Assembly: GCA_947589405.1 (NCBI GenBank)
Contig: CANQBT010000002.1
Location: 1-44,572, forward strand
DNA from: an uncultured Clostridia bacterium
GTDB lineage: Bacteria; Bacillota; Clostridia; Lachnospirales; CAG-274
Direction of reading: 5' to 3'
Length of the DNA: 44,572 bases
The position numbers were made by a program, and so were the translations under genes. A model generated the notes under the pieces. That model was not told the DNA's origin and searched no databases. It saw nothing but the letters and a program-made list of their open reading frames with translations. Shown piece after piece: positions 15,801-23,488 of the stretch. Within the stretch, counting starts at the first letter, position 1. Each line of letters starts with the position of its first letter.

Positions 15801-16113
15801 TAAGAAAAATACGTCCTCAGACAGCAATGACACTACAAAGGCAAGTACTGATACCAATAACAGCGATAAGGAGACACCGCAGAGCAATAACGATACGGCG
15901 CCGTCTGATAATACAGGCGGTGACAGCACGCCTGCCGCTCCGACAGATACGGCTCCGCCTTCTGAGGTAGCTGCGCCTTCGGCTCCGTCAGCGCCGGCAG
16001 ATACGACTCCGGCTCCTGCTGACACACCGGCTGCGCCGTCAGATACGGCTCCGACCCCTGCGCCTTCTCCGCCTGCTGCTGCAAGCGCTCCCGAAGGAGA
16101 AGCCTCTCAATAG
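12808..16113 (+). CDS. Class A penicillin-binding protein (PBP1A-type transglycosylase/transpeptidase)
   Basis: 1101 residues, making and cross-linking peptidoglycan. Order: a basic cytoplasmic tail of about 220 residues with a 15-residue tandem repeat; one membrane helix (about 222-250); glycosyltransferase 51 domain with the catalytic Glu near 308 in EDERFYEHDGVD and the GGSTITQQLIKN motif; transpeptidase with SVFK (Ser about 671), SMN (about 728) and KTGT (Lys about 854); then a Ser/Thr/Pro/Ala-rich extracellular tail. Core motifs are intact, so it should be active. The ATG at 12793 lies on the GGGAGGG ribosome site itself, so I chose the ATG at 12808, seven bases after that site. Both tails are much longer than in typical PBP1A and low in complexity. 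Confidence 0.95.
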   Translation: MNPSDETRRRSAHVETERLKNKKKKKSFWGTDAGKSDGTKKRKKIAASSDNPVKASEAAAHREHLSEDAEKTAHRTARPHSEDTERAAHRTARPHSENPETAAHRTARPHSENPEAAAHRAARPHSENPEAAHRVRSDADAISDNDIKKQRGEAPSNAKKQQGGPATEGKEKGTKLVRKNNSGKIHNESRASMTAAERKDYYKYTAKEARKKKNKKRSKPFSVFLTFLLMIVIMVGFAAGGVLIGGYVAIIRSIPEMGIVNIKPGAYTSVIYDNDNNELSKLHGDENREYVTLDQIPKNMQQAVIAIEDERFYEHDGVDIQGFARAVYSTATGQQLQGGSTITQQLIKNNITKVPRNTVKTKLKEQYLALKYEKELEDELGSKEAAKNYILELYLNTIGLGHGYNGIKTAAEGYFGKEPSELTLAECACLAGITNNPSLYSPRSNPEGNKKRQVIILNYMLNQGRITQEEYNAAINEDVYSKVKKSDITNGEDAEAGNIHSYYEDALINQISEDLQTKYNWSVQEANNIIYNGGLQIYSNLDPRIQKIVDTEYNDDSNFPWVTYSIGIDYRVSVEDINTGEQTHSQYSKIARSQTGAEGWVADKKAEIEAGLGPNQRIVADKAYYTKQPQSAMAIIDYHTGEIKAIAGGRGEKTVNRAFNRATDSARQPGSVFKILAAYAPALDMGKISNATTIVDEPYRTSDGYAPNNWWGKSYRGPVSIRQGIKDSMNIIAVKVMVETGIDLCYDYLLNFGFTTLENDNHAATALGGLTNGVTQVEVAAAYGTIANNGQYLKPYFYDKVLDHDGNVLLENSHESKQVLKPSTGYILTDLMTSVVTNGTGTQARLSKMPVAGKTGTTTDAKDLTFVGYTPYYVASIWLGYDNYDDTVRNMNNINQSVHLRMWRNIMEQVHSGLEVKQFEKPEGVEKMKVCKISGKKANSRMGCPSVTDYFDTASVGDYCTSHKGYKGGYFASSSGYGSTYDSDDNTDSNTSRKKTSTKKNTSSDSNDTTKASTDTNNSDKETPQSNNDTAPSDNTGGDSTPAAPTDTAPPSEVAAPSAPSAPADTTPAPADTPAAPSDTAPTPAPSPPAAASAPEGEASQ
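13024..13200 (+). repeat. 45-bp coding tandem repeat in the PBP N-terminal tail
   Basis: Four units at 13024, 13069, 13114 and 13159 (the last 42 bp) encode AHRTARPHSENPETA-like peptides. The units are nearly identical, and one lacks a codon. They lie in the cytoplasmic, basic part of the PBP before the membrane helix, and in frame, so copy number could vary without breaking the gene. Confidence 0.9.
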
Positions 16114-16145
16114 GGAAATATTGGTGTTTAATAAATAACCCTTCC

Positions 16146-16175
16146 ACCATTTCAAACAATCTTGTTTGAAATGGT
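16146..16175. repeat. Perfect 13-bp inverted repeat downstream of the PBP gene
   Basis: ACCATTTCAAACA and TGTTTGAAATGGT flank a four-base loop. No T-run follows on either strand, so it is not a canonical terminator although it lies 33 bases after the PBP stop. It directly precedes the type A repeat. Confidence 0.7.
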
Positions 16176-16199
16176 CAGCACTTTCGACAAGCCGAAATC

Positions 16200-16275
16200 G
16201 GGCGACACGATGGTCGCCCCTACAAAATAAAACAAAACTTATGATACAGTTTGTAGGGGCATGCATTGTACGTCC
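16200..16275. repeat. Dispersed palindromic intergenic repeat, type A, copy 2
   Basis: GGGCGACACGATGGTCGCCC, then CTACAAAA, a spacer of about 20 bases, and TTTGTAGGGGCATGCATTG with TACGTCC. It has the same layout as the copy at 8685-8759, with point differences and a different spacer. It lies between converging genes (PBP and PAP2). No open frame of note is present. Confidence 0.65.
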
Positions 16276-16326
16276 TGTGGGCTAGGTGTGGCTAGGATGG
16301 GTGGACATAGGGTGGACACACAAATC

Positions 16327-16372
16327 AAAAACTGCCGCATCAAAACCTCTTTAAAGGTTTTGATGCGGCAGT
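16327..16372 (-). terminator. Terminator at the end of the envelope operon
   Basis: ACTGCCGCATCAAAACCT and AGGTTTTGATGCGGCAGT pair perfectly over 18 bases around a six-base loop. On the minus strand it is followed by five U residues, just after the PAP2 gene; on the plus strand by CTTATTTAT. It may serve both converging units. Confidence 0.75.
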
Positions 16373-16385
16373 CTTATTTATATAA

Positions 16386-16874
16386 TCACACAACTGTTCC
16401 TATAAGTCCGCCGATAGCAGCCACCGCCCAGCCGCACAGCACGTCCAGAGGATAGTGGACTCCTGTCATAACTCTTGACATGCCTGTAAACAGAGCCAGT
16501 ACCATAAGCAAGACACCTATCGGGGGATATACCCATAACCAGCTAAAGGCTATTATCATAGAAGAAGCCGCATGATTGCTTGGGAAAGAACCGTTTTCCT
16601 CATGGGAAACAAGCCTTTCGATGCCTTCCCTTACAAAGGGTCTGGGCTTGTTCAGTACCTTCCTGAGCACAGTATTTACAACAAGTACCGCAAAGGGCAC
16701 AATTATATATCCCTTCACATCGGCAGAATGTCTTACTATAAGCAATAAAAAACCGAGTCCGTAAAAAAACACGTAAACAGGTTTTGACGCTTCCGTAAGA
16801 AAGACCGCAGCCTTCTTCACAGCTTCATTATTTAAGGTATGATCGTATATCTTGAAAAAAAGCCTTCTGTTCAT
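16386..16874 (-). CDS. PAP2 family phosphatase, probable undecaprenyl-diphosphatase-like
   Basis: 162 residues, several hydrophobic helices. The three PAP2 signature motifs are present: KVLNKPRPF (KxxxxxxRP type), SFPSNHAASS (PSGH-like, here PSNH) and SRVMTGVHYPLDVLCGW (SRxxxxxHxxxD). Members of this size dephosphorylate lipid phosphates such as undecaprenyl pyrophosphate, which recycles the carrier used by the envelope genes upstream. The longer frame begins at 16898, but the ATG at 16874 overlaps the dapF stop (TAATG) with GGGGAG ahead, so I use it. It is the last gene before the 18-bp-stem terminator. Confidence 0.88.
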   Translation of the reverse strand: MNRRLFFKIYDHTLNNEAVKKAAVFLTEASKPVYVFFYGLGFLLLIVRHSADVKGYIIVPFAVLVVNTVLRKVLNKPRPFVREGIERLVSHEENGSFPSNHAASSMIIAFSWLWVYPPIGVLLMVLALFTGMSRVMTGVHYPLDVLCGWAVAAIGGLIGTVV

Positions 16875-17716
16875 TATTCTCCCCAGACACCGTCGCATAT
16901 AAATTCCGCAGGACCCGTCATATATACGTGATCGTCCTCTTCATTCCAATGTATTGTAAGAGTGCCGCCCAGAAGCTTTACAGCTACAGGCACTCTCGGA
17001 CATAACCCCTTTATATTGGCGGCTACGACACAAGCGCATGTGCCTGTTCCGCAAGCCCATGTTTCTCCTGCACCTCTTTCCCACACTCTCATTTTAAGAT
17101 GAGTATCATCGACCTTTTCCACAAACTCTACATTTGTCTTTCTGGGAAAATGCATATCTGTTTCTACAACAGAGCCGTATTTCTTAACGTCAAAATTCAT
17201 AACGTCCTCATCTATAAACGCAACGGCATGGGGATTTCCCATAGATACGCATGTAAAGGCAAATTCCCTGTCGCAAGATGTAATTTTAAGGTCTGTGACA
17301 GGCTCACCCTCCGCCTTTACGGGAATATCCTCAGGCTTAAGCACAGGCTTGCCCATATCTACAGTCATAAGCTCTGCTTCGCCCTTGTCGTTTTCATGTA
17401 TCTCTATTACCTTTATGCCTGCAAGGGTTTCAAGAGTAATGGGATTCTTACGCACTATATTTCTGTCATAAACATATCTGCCTACGCAGCGTGAAGCGTT
17501 GCCGCACATTTCGGCTTCTGAACCGTCGGAATTGAACATTCTCATTCTGACATCGGCTACCTCGCTTGGGCATATGAGCACAAGTCCGTCAGAGCCTACG
17601 CCAAAGTGTCTGTCGCTTATTTTCTTGGCGACCGTTGAAGGGTCGTCGACCTTTTCCTCAAAGCAGTTTACATATATATAGTCGTTTCCGCAGCCATGCA
17701 TTTTTGTAAATTTCAT
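16874..17716 (-). CDS. dapF: Diaminopimelate epimerase DapF
   Basis: 280 residues. It converts LL- to meso-diaminopimelate for lysine and peptidoglycan. MKFTKMHGCGNDYIYVNCF is the typical start. The two active-site cysteines are in EMCGNASRC and in WACGTGTCACVVAA. Length is normal. I use the ATG at 17716 after AGGGAG rather than the upstream start at 17752, which lies in the preceding gene. It is placed 11 bases after the foldase lipoprotein gene and overlaps PAP2 by one base. No lysine riboswitch is seen nearby. Confidence 0.96.
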   Translation of the reverse strand: MKFTKMHGCGNDYIYVNCFEEKVDDPSTVAKKISDRHFGVGSDGLVLICPSEVADVRMRMFNSDGSEAEMCGNASRCVGRYVYDRNIVRKNPITLETLAGIKVIEIHENDKGEAELMTVDMGKPVLKPEDIPVKAEGEPVTDLKITSCDREFAFTCVSMGNPHAVAFIDEDVMNFDVKKYGSVVETDMHFPRKTNVEFVEKVDDTHLKMRVWERGAGETWACGTGTCACVVAANIKGLCPRVPVAVKLLGGTLTIHWNEEDDHVYMTGPAEFICDGVWGE

Positions 17717-17727
17717 AATTTTCTCCC

Positions 17728-18669
17728 TTACTGTATGTGTATTTCGTTCCAAACCGTATCGTTTCTTGTAACATCGGTATCTCCTGCCCAGCTGTCATTC
17801 TGAGCCTGATATATTTCCTGTTTTTTCTCATTTATATAGTCTGCTCTTATCTGTTCTTTAAGGTCGTTGCCCTTATCCTTTATATCCATTACCTTGAATA
17901 TATGGTATCCGTCGGCATCTTCCGCCAAAGTGCATTGACCCTTTTTAAGAGCGTATATCTTATCAAGAGTATCCTCTGTATAAAGACTTGGGTCCAGTAT
18001 AAAGGACTCCTTGTTCCCTTTCGGCGCCACCTCCGACATTACGCTGTCAAAGTCGGCTCCCTTGCTTATCTTGTCATAAGCCGCATGTATCTTGTCGGCA
18101 TTTGCGGTACCTGCCGCATCTGCCTGAAGAAATATCTCCTTTATTCTGTAATCCATAAAAAGAGATTTGTTTTCCTCATAATAATGATTAAGGTATTCTT
18201 CAAACTCCTCCTCGTTTACAACATAGCTGTCTGTCACATAGCTGTAGACCTTCTGCTGTATTACGCCCTCCTCCATAATGGAATATATCTCATCTCTGTC
18301 AAGATCAAGGGCTTCAAGCTCTTCGGGAGTAAACTCCGTCATAAGACTGTCTGTCTGCTCTTCTATAGACGCCTTATCCTCTTCGGTCACTTCTATATTA
18401 AGAGAAGGCGCTTCCTTTACAGCCGTTTTTACCATAAGTATGGAATTGACTGCATTCTGCTTGGCGACCTCCTCAGCGCTTACGCCGTCAAAATCCGCCT
18501 GCCATATATCTGTGCCGCCCTGCTGCTCAAAGCTCTTCTTCTGCTCCTTCAGGTATACCATATATTCTCCACGACCGATTTTATCATTTCCTATTTTTAC
18601 AACATAACCGCCTGTACCGCAGCCTGTAAGCAAAAAAACAGTCAAAAGCAATAATATAAATTTCTTCAT
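17728..18669 (-). CDS. Secreted foldase lipoprotein, SurA/PrsA-type peptidyl-prolyl isomerase
   Basis: 313 residues. The N-terminus is a lipoprotein signal peptide ending in LLTGCGTGG (lipobox Cys about residue 17). The middle is a helical SurA_N-like chaperone part (IGRGEYMVYLKEQKKSF, VAKQNAVNSILMVKTAV). The C-terminal third looks like a parvulin domain (YRIKEIFLQADAAG, KISKGADFDSVMSEVAPKG, LKKGQCTLAEDADGYHIFKV). Such proteins fold exported proteins on the outer face of the membrane. An upstream GTG at 18678 is possible, but the ATG at 18669 follows AGGGAG at eight bases. It sits between tagA and dapF in the envelope operon. Confidence 0.88.
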   Translation of the reverse strand: MKKFILLLLTVFLLTGCGTGGYVVKIGNDKIGRGEYMVYLKEQKKSFEQQGGTDIWQADFDGVSAEEVAKQNAVNSILMVKTAVKEAPSLNIEVTEEDKASIEEQTDSLMTEFTPEELEALDLDRDEIYSIMEEGVIQQKVYSYVTDSYVVNEEEFEEYLNHYYEENKSLFMDYRIKEIFLQADAAGTANADKIHAAYDKISKGADFDSVMSEVAPKGNKESFILDPSLYTEDTLDKIYALKKGQCTLAEDADGYHIFKVMDIKDKGNDLKEQIRADYINEKKQEIYQAQNDSWAGDTDVTRNDTVWNEIHIQ

Positions 18670-18693
18670 GGCAAACACTCCCTGTGTAACTAC

Positions 18694-19434
18694 CTACTGT
18701 TTCATACCGCCTGTCAGCTTTTCTCCCATTACGGTCAGCATAAAAAGGGGAAGCTGCATCATTCTGCCTATTCTGCTGGGCTGTTTCATAAGTCTGTAAA
18801 ACCATTCCAGTCCATGCTTGACAAAAAATTCCGGCGCTCTCGGCACATTTCCGCACCAGCCGTCAAAGCTTCCTCCTACACCTGCCGCCACTTTGATATT
18901 GAGAGCCTTTATATTGTTATATATCCATTTTTCCTGTTTCGGAAAGCCTATGCCTACCAGAAGCAGATCGGGCTTTTTTTCATTTATATCCGCTATTATT
19001 TTCTTTTCCTTTTCCTCGTCAAAATATCCATCGGCGCAGCCGACTATTTTAATGCCCTCAAAGCGTTCCTCTATAGCCGCCTTTGCCCTTTCGGCAATTC
19101 CCGGAGCCGAACCGAAAAAGTATACCGTCTTGTTCTTATCCTTTATAATATCGAATACGGATAAGAACATATCATATCCCGCAACTCTTTCCTTAATAGG
19201 CTCTTTTGTAAACCTAGAGGCGTACACTATGCCTATTCCGTCAGGTACATTCATTGTGCCTGAGTTGAGCACCTCCATAAATTCCTTATCCTTGCGTGCA
19301 CGCATTACCATTTCGGGATTAGGCGTAAACACCATACTTTTGCCGCTGCTCTCAAGCAAATATATAATTTTATCTACTGCCTCAGAGGGACTTACGTTGT
19401 TAAAGGGTACTCCCAAAATTCTGCAAATACTCAT
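18694..19434 (-). CDS. tagA: WecG/TagA/CpsF family ManNAc transferase
   Basis: 246 residues of glycosyltransferase family 26. Motifs in order: RILGVPFNNVSPSEAVDKI, FTPNPEMVMRARKD (conserved Asn), VPDGIGIVYASRF (conserved Asp), FFGSAPGIAERAK, LLVGIGFPKQEKWI, GVGGSFDGWCG and RAPEFFVKHGLEWFYRL. The family transfers ManNAc from UDP-ManNAc to undecaprenyl-PP-GlcNAc, the first branch step to wall teichoic acids and secondary cell-wall polymers. Together with csaB and wecC nearby, it points to a ManNAc-containing polymer. The C-terminal amphipathic part is intact (family length about 245). Confidence 0.94.
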   Translation of the reverse strand: MSICRILGVPFNNVSPSEAVDKIIYLLESSGKSMVFTPNPEMVMRARKDKEFMEVLNSGTMNVPDGIGIVYASRFTKEPIKERVAGYDMFLSVFDIIKDKNKTVYFFGSAPGIAERAKAAIEERFEGIKIVGCADGYFDEEKEKKIIADINEKKPDLLLVGIGFPKQEKWIYNNIKALNIKVAAGVGGSFDGWCGNVPRAPEFFVKHGLEWFYRLMKQPSRIGRMMQLPLFMLTVMGEKLTGGMKQ

Positions 19435-19446
19435 AGCTTCGTCCTT

Positions 19447-19902
19447 TTATTTAATAGTATAGCTTCCCTTTACAAGAAACCACGCCGCTTCCGTTACCTT
19501 AACGCCTCTGCCGTCATTTCTGGGTACTATCATGATATGATTCATAGATGCCTTGTGACCGTTGTAAAGAGCCTGTCCCGTTGTAGCGTCGACTATGCCC
19601 TCCTTACCGCTTATCACAATATCGCCCTTGCCTGCTCTGAGTATCATCTCTGTACCCTCACCGCCTATTATGGTCTTGCCTACGGCAACGGATACGGGAA
19701 CATAGCTTCCTCCTGCCGCAACATTGCCGCTGCTGTCTGTAGAGCTGCCTATCATGTTCATTACCTGATTTATTTTGTCGTCCACATAGCTTTTGGATAC
19801 AAGGGGATCGGCTTCTGAACCTGCATCTGCGGCAAATACGGTACCCATTACAAGTACAACAGAAGCTATAACACTTATAAAGCCTATTACAAATCTTTTC
19901 AT
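19447..19902 (-). CDS. Small secreted protein of unknown function
   Basis: 151 residues. A signal peptide (MKRFVIGFISVIASVVLVMG, cleavage after VFAADA or so) is followed by LVSKSYVDDKINQVM, a low-complexity serine/glycine stretch, and a domain with VAVGKTIIGGEGTEMILRAG and GDIVISGKEGIVDATTGQ. The C-terminus has HIMIVPRNDGRGVKVTEAAW. I recall similar small exported proteins beside csaB in clostridia, but no function is known to me. It overlaps csaB by four bases (ATGA) and lies 12 bases before tagA, so it belongs to the polymer operon. An extracellular role linked to the wall polymer is a guess. Confidence 0.75.
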   Translation of the reverse strand: MKRFVIGFISVIASVVLVMGTVFAADAGSEADPLVSKSYVDDKINQVMNMIGSSTDSSGNVAAGGSYVPVSVAVGKTIIGGEGTEMILRAGKGDIVISGKEGIVDATTGQALYNGHKASMNHIMIVPRNDGRGVKVTEAAWFLVKGSYTIK

Positions 19903-21029
19903 CTCAAACTCTCCTTTTTATTTCTTATAAGACTGAGCTGAGCTGACAGAAGTCTGTCGTTCTCATCAGCCTTTTTTATCATAGTATCGGCCTTAGCCTT
20001 AAGGCAAGCCTTATATTTTTCCATATTGTCAAATATTTCGCATACCTGTGAATATATTTTATTGCTGTCAAGCCTTTCGCTTCTCACATCTCCGCCTTCG
20101 GGCATATCCAGCTCCTTGAGATAGTATTCTATCTTAGGGTCGTATATTATACCTACCATAGGTACATTCTGTACTGCTGCAAATATAAGAGAATGAAGTC
20201 GCATGCTTATCATAAGATCAAAGCAGCCTACAATGCCCAATATCTGTCCCGGAGTAAAGCGCTTCTTAAGTATATAGCTCTTTTCCTTCATGGCGGCACA
20301 TACCTTTTCCGAGATCTCTATATCCTTAGGAAATTCCATAGACAAGAGCACAACATTTTTTCCGCTTTTTACTATATCGTCACATACCCTTGCTATTTTA
20401 AGTATATAATCGTCGCCGTACTGAGCCTTTGTCCATGCCCTTACCGATACAGCTACTCTCTGTCTGTCAGAGGGGATGCCCTCTTCCTTAAGAAGGGCTT
20501 CTGCCTCCTGCCGACTTATGGATTCCAGTTTAAATGCAGGATCGGCAGTAACGGTAACATTGGGATTGGTGACTCCTATGCTCCTGAGATCCTGTTCGGA
20601 AAGCTTTTCTCTGAGAGTAATAACGTCTACGGTATTCACAACGCTTTTCACAAGGCGTCTGTTTATGCTGCCTGTAACGGGACCTATGCCGTTGGCATAG
20701 AGCATTACCCTCTTTTTAAAGAGCTTGGCGACCTTTATGATACTGAGATAATACAGCAGAGAGCGTGTGCTTGTACCGTTCTGAAGAAGTGTGCCGCCTC
20801 CGCTCAGTATAATATCGCTATGTCTGATAGCGGAAATGACTCTGGCCATATTAAAGCGCTGAACAGAAGCTATGCCATATTCAGTTTTAGTAAAATCGGG
20901 TCTGTAGCTTAAGGCAGTAATATTAACGTCGCCTGCCATTTTCCTTATATTGGTGGTCATGGCCTGTAATATAGCCTCATCGCCGCAGTTGCCAAAGCCA
21001 TGATAGCCGGCTATCAACAGATTTATCAT
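19899..21029 (-). CDS. csaB: Polysaccharide pyruvyl transferase CsaB
   Basis: 376 residues. The start MINLLIAGYHGFGNCGDEAIL is diagnostic for CsaB. LSGGGTLLQNGTSTRSLLYY, LYANGIGPVTG, LREKLSEQDL, SVRAWTK and SMRLHSLIFAAVQNVPMVGI follow the family order. CsaB adds a pyruvate ketal to ManNAc of the lipid-linked secondary cell-wall polymer in Bacillus and Paenibacillus; SLH domains bind that group. This makes it the best single clue that the cluster makes an SLH-anchoring polymer. It begins after AGAGGTG and overlaps the next gene. Confidence 0.95.
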   Translation of the reverse strand: MINLLIAGYHGFGNCGDEAILQAMTTNIRKMAGDVNITALSYRPDFTKTEYGIASVQRFNMARVISAIRHSDIILSGGGTLLQNGTSTRSLLYYLSIIKVAKLFKKRVMLYANGIGPVTGSINRRLVKSVVNTVDVITLREKLSEQDLRSIGVTNPNVTVTADPAFKLESISRQEAEALLKEEGIPSDRQRVAVSVRAWTKAQYGDDYILKIARVCDDIVKSGKNVVLLSMEFPKDIEISEKVCAAMKEKSYILKKRFTPGQILGIVGCFDLMISMRLHSLIFAAVQNVPMVGIIYDPKIEYYLKELDMPEGGDVRSERLDSNKIYSQVCEIFDNMEKYKACLKAKADTMIKKADENDRLLSAQLSLIRNKKESLR

Positions 21030-21042
21030 AGGTTTTCACCTC

Positions 21043-22422
21043 TTACTCCTTCTCAGAGTTTATTTTCTTGTTTTCCTCATACCATATACTCATTATAACA
21101 GCTGTAAACAGCCAGAAAAGACTTGTCATCATAGGAGTTTCAAACACGTTCTCAAAGAAATTGTGGGCTATAACTCCGCACAGACCTGCCATAATTCCCG
21201 TTGAAAGCTCCTTTGCCGTTTTTGTGGAGGCAAGCTTTATCGTTCTGAATGAATTTATCACAACGCTGTAGAGAAGGACGGCAAAGGCGCCAAAGCCCAG
21301 AAGTCCCGATTCTACAGCCATTTTAAGCATATTGTTATCCATATAAAAGGTATCTGTCCATGTATAGCCTACAAGATACTTCATGCCGTTGTTCATAGCT
21401 ACAGCTCCCCCAAAGTGTCCCAAGCCAACGCCTAAGAACAGATTATTTTTAAGTATTTCAAGACCTGTGAGCCAGCGCACAAGCCTTCCTCCTCTCAGAG
21501 AGGACTCTATATATTCGGGACTGAGCATATAGCTTATCCTGTCGCCTACGCTTGGTACTGCCACTACCACGAGCACAGCCAATATGACCGCAGGAATTAT
21601 AAAACGCTTGTCCTTAAGGAGTATATATATACCTGCTGCCAGCATAAAGCCTATCCATGCGCCTCTTGAGAATGTAAACACAAGGCTTGCCAGCATAATG
21701 ACAGTCATAAGAATGAAGAATATCCTGCTGAGAGTCTTTTTTGTGACCAAAGCAAGAGATACTGCCATAGGTATAGCCATAGTCAGAAGAGAACCGAAAA
21801 TATTTGGACTTGTGAATATGGAAAACACTCTTGTCCTTACTCCCGCTTCGTTCTGATCTACCCAGCCCGATGGCATCTCAACGCCTACTGCATACTGATA
21901 CACTCCGTATAAAGCCAGCACGCCTACTATAAGCACAAAGCATAATGTGACGGACTTTGCAGAGCTTTCGCCCTTTACAAGCTGTATCACCACAAAGTAC
22001 CACAGCATATACTGAACTATGGCACGAAAGCCCTCAACACCTACAGAAAAATCAGAAGAGTTGAGCACAAGACATATGAGCATAGCGGAAATAAAGAGGA
22101 AAAGAGGAAAGTCCACAGGAGTTACCTTGAAGTTATCCTCGTCCCTGCTCCTTATCCATTTTACTCCCCAAAGGCATACAAGCCCTATTAGAAAAAGCTC
22201 GTCCCATATGCTTGAAATACCGCCTGCAAAGGCTCTTATGACCACGTCAAGTACTCCATAGCCTGCCAGAAAATATACTGCTATATTATAATCGAATATC
22301 ATCATAGCCACAGCGGAAACGGCAGCTATGGCAGCAATCGCAGCCACAGGTCCCATACTTCCGCAGCCAAGTCCCAGCAATATTCCTATTATCACAACAA
22401 AAACAACAAGTCTGTTATTCAA
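21043..22422 (-). CDS. O-antigen ligase/polymerase family membrane protein
   Basis: 459 residues with about twelve hydrophobic helices. The family signature is the large outside loop before the last helices, with RGGRLVRWLTGLEILKNN and GVGLGHFGGAV, and an earlier TFSRGAWIGFMLAAG. Wzy/WaaL-type proteins polymerise or ligate lipid-linked glycans outside the membrane. I chose the TTG at 22422, which has GGGGTGA four bases upstream and begins at the first helix (NNRLVVFVVIIG). An ATG-like start at 22461 would overlap the preceding gene by 35 bases. It probably attaches or extends the wall polymer before or after CsaB action. Confidence 0.88.
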   Translation of the reverse strand: MNNRLVVFVVIIGILLGLGCGSMGPVAAIAAIAAVSAVAMMIFDYNIAVYFLAGYGVLDVVIRAFAGGISSIWDELFLIGLVCLWGVKWIRSRDEDNFKVTPVDFPLFLFISAMLICLVLNSSDFSVGVEGFRAIVQYMLWYFVVIQLVKGESSAKSVTLCFVLIVGVLALYGVYQYAVGVEMPSGWVDQNEAGVRTRVFSIFTSPNIFGSLLTMAIPMAVSLALVTKKTLSRIFFILMTVIMLASLVFTFSRGAWIGFMLAAGIYILLKDKRFIIPAVILAVLVVVAVPSVGDRISYMLSPEYIESSLRGGRLVRWLTGLEILKNNLFLGVGLGHFGGAVAMNNGMKYLVGYTWTDTFYMDNNMLKMAVESGLLGFGAFAVLLYSVVINSFRTIKLASTKTAKELSTGIMAGLCGVIAHNFFENVFETPMMTSLFWLFTAVIMSIWYEENKKINSEKE

Positions 22423-22426
22423 AAAA

Positions 22427-22972
22427 TCACCCCAACACAATATCCGTAAGCCATTTGACAAACCTTACCACAAGGCTTTTGTTAAAAGCGGAGTGGTACA
22501 TACCGCAAAGCACCACAAACATACCCAGAGCAAATATGCCCCAGCAAAGGCCCATGTTCACAAGCACAACGCTGTCTGTAAATATCATGGAAACAATGCT
22601 GCCTATAGGTATGCTCATAAGAAGTATGCCAAAAAGATAGGCAATATTACCCGGTCCCAGACCCTTTATCTTCAATACAAGCGCATAAATAATGCTTCCC
22701 TTTATTGCCGGAGAAAGCATATTATGGATAAAGCCGCATATACTGTCTATAATATGTGCTAAAAAGCAAACAGATCTGTATACAAGAGAGTACTGAAACC
22801 AAGCCCTTTTGTATATATATCTGTGGCATATGCTGTGAAATATACTGGCATTATAGCACCGTGACACAGCAGATACGCATTTCTTAAGCATACTGCCGTC
22901 ATATGCCTTCATTGCCTTATTTACAATATTGATAACGATACTGCCAAACAAGCTGCCTGAAACATAATTCAT
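22427..22972 (-). CDS. Small membrane protein of unknown function
   Basis: 181 residues. The N-terminal half is rich in Cys, His, Tyr and Arg (SAVSRCYNASIFHSICHRY), and the C-terminal half contains about three hydrophobic helices (YLFGILLMSIPIGSIVSMI, LVNMGLCWGIFALGMFVVL). I do not recognise a family with certainty. It sits between the DUF4330 protein and the O-antigen-ligase-like protein with only 4-8 bases on each side, so it is part of the same translation unit and likely acts in polymer assembly. The ATG at 22972 is chosen. A GTG at 22996 is possible but overlaps the previous gene. Confidence 0.65.
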   Translation of the reverse strand: MNYVSGSLFGSIVINIVNKAMKAYDGSMLKKCVSAVSRCYNASIFHSICHRYIYKRAWFQYSLVYRSVCFLAHIIDSICGFIHNMLSPAIKGSIIYALVLKIKGLGPGNIAYLFGILLMSIPIGSIVSMIFTDSVVLVNMGLCWGIFALGMFVVLCGMYHSAFNKSLVVRFVKWLTDIVLG

Positions 22973-22980
22973 ATTATCGC

Positions 22981-23487
22981 CTACTCGTCCTTCCACTCAA
23001 TATTCCTTATTCTGCCGTTAGCTTCTACGGACTGAGTCTTTATAATATAGTTATAGCCTACTCTTGCTTCCTGACCTCCTACCTTAAGTATGACGGAGGA
23101 GGGATCTATCTTTTCTTTTATTACAACTGTTACGTCCTTCCAAAGAGGATGCTCGCTGAGTACTGCCTTACCTGTAGAGTCTGTGCCTACATAGGCTGCC
23201 GGCTCTGTCTTTACGTCAACTATCTCGGCATCGGTAAGCTTGCCGCCTGCGGCAACATGCTCGCCTATTTTAAGATTTTCGCCGACCTCAGGCACCTGTA
23301 AGCTTGAAAATACGGTAATATAGCAGTATTTGTCCTCATCAAGAGGATTCATTCCGTCTATATTTCTCTTGTCGGAGGTAAGTCTTACGCCTACTGCGGC
23401 TATTACCGCAATTACAACAAGTACCACTATCAAATCGATTATATTCAGCTTGCCGAATATTTTACCCTTTTCGTCTATAAGCTTCAT
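22981..23487 (-). CDS. DUF4330 family membrane-anchored protein
   Basis: 168 residues: a short cytoplasmic start (MKLIDEKGKIFGKLNIIDL), one membrane helix (IVVLVVIAVIAAVGVRL), then an extracellular beta-rich domain with VFSSLQVPEVGENLKIGEHV and VTVVIKEKIDPSSVIL. This matches DUF4330, whose N-terminal GKIFGKLNIID motif is conserved. No function is known; members occur in polysaccharide loci of clostridia. It begins one base after the glycosyltransferase stop, and its stop overlaps the upstream region of the next gene. Confidence 0.85.
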   Translation of the reverse strand: MKLIDEKGKIFGKLNIIDLIVVLVVIAVIAAVGVRLTSDKRNIDGMNPLDEDKYCYITVFSSLQVPEVGENLKIGEHVAAGGKLTDAEIVDVKTEPAAYVGTDSTGKAVLSEHPLWKDVTVVIKEKIDPSSVILKVGGQEARVGYNYIIKTQSVEANGRIRNIEWKDE

Positions 23488-23488
23488 T

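Noticed and set aside
16146..16175. Intrinsic terminator for the PBP gene
   Set aside because: The stem is perfect but no T-run follows; I list it as an inverted repeat instead.
17737..18654. 305-residue plus-strand frame opposite the foldase lipoprotein gene
   Set aside because: It lies entirely opposite a gene with lipoprotein signal and foldase motifs, has no ribosome site and has an unnatural residue mix.
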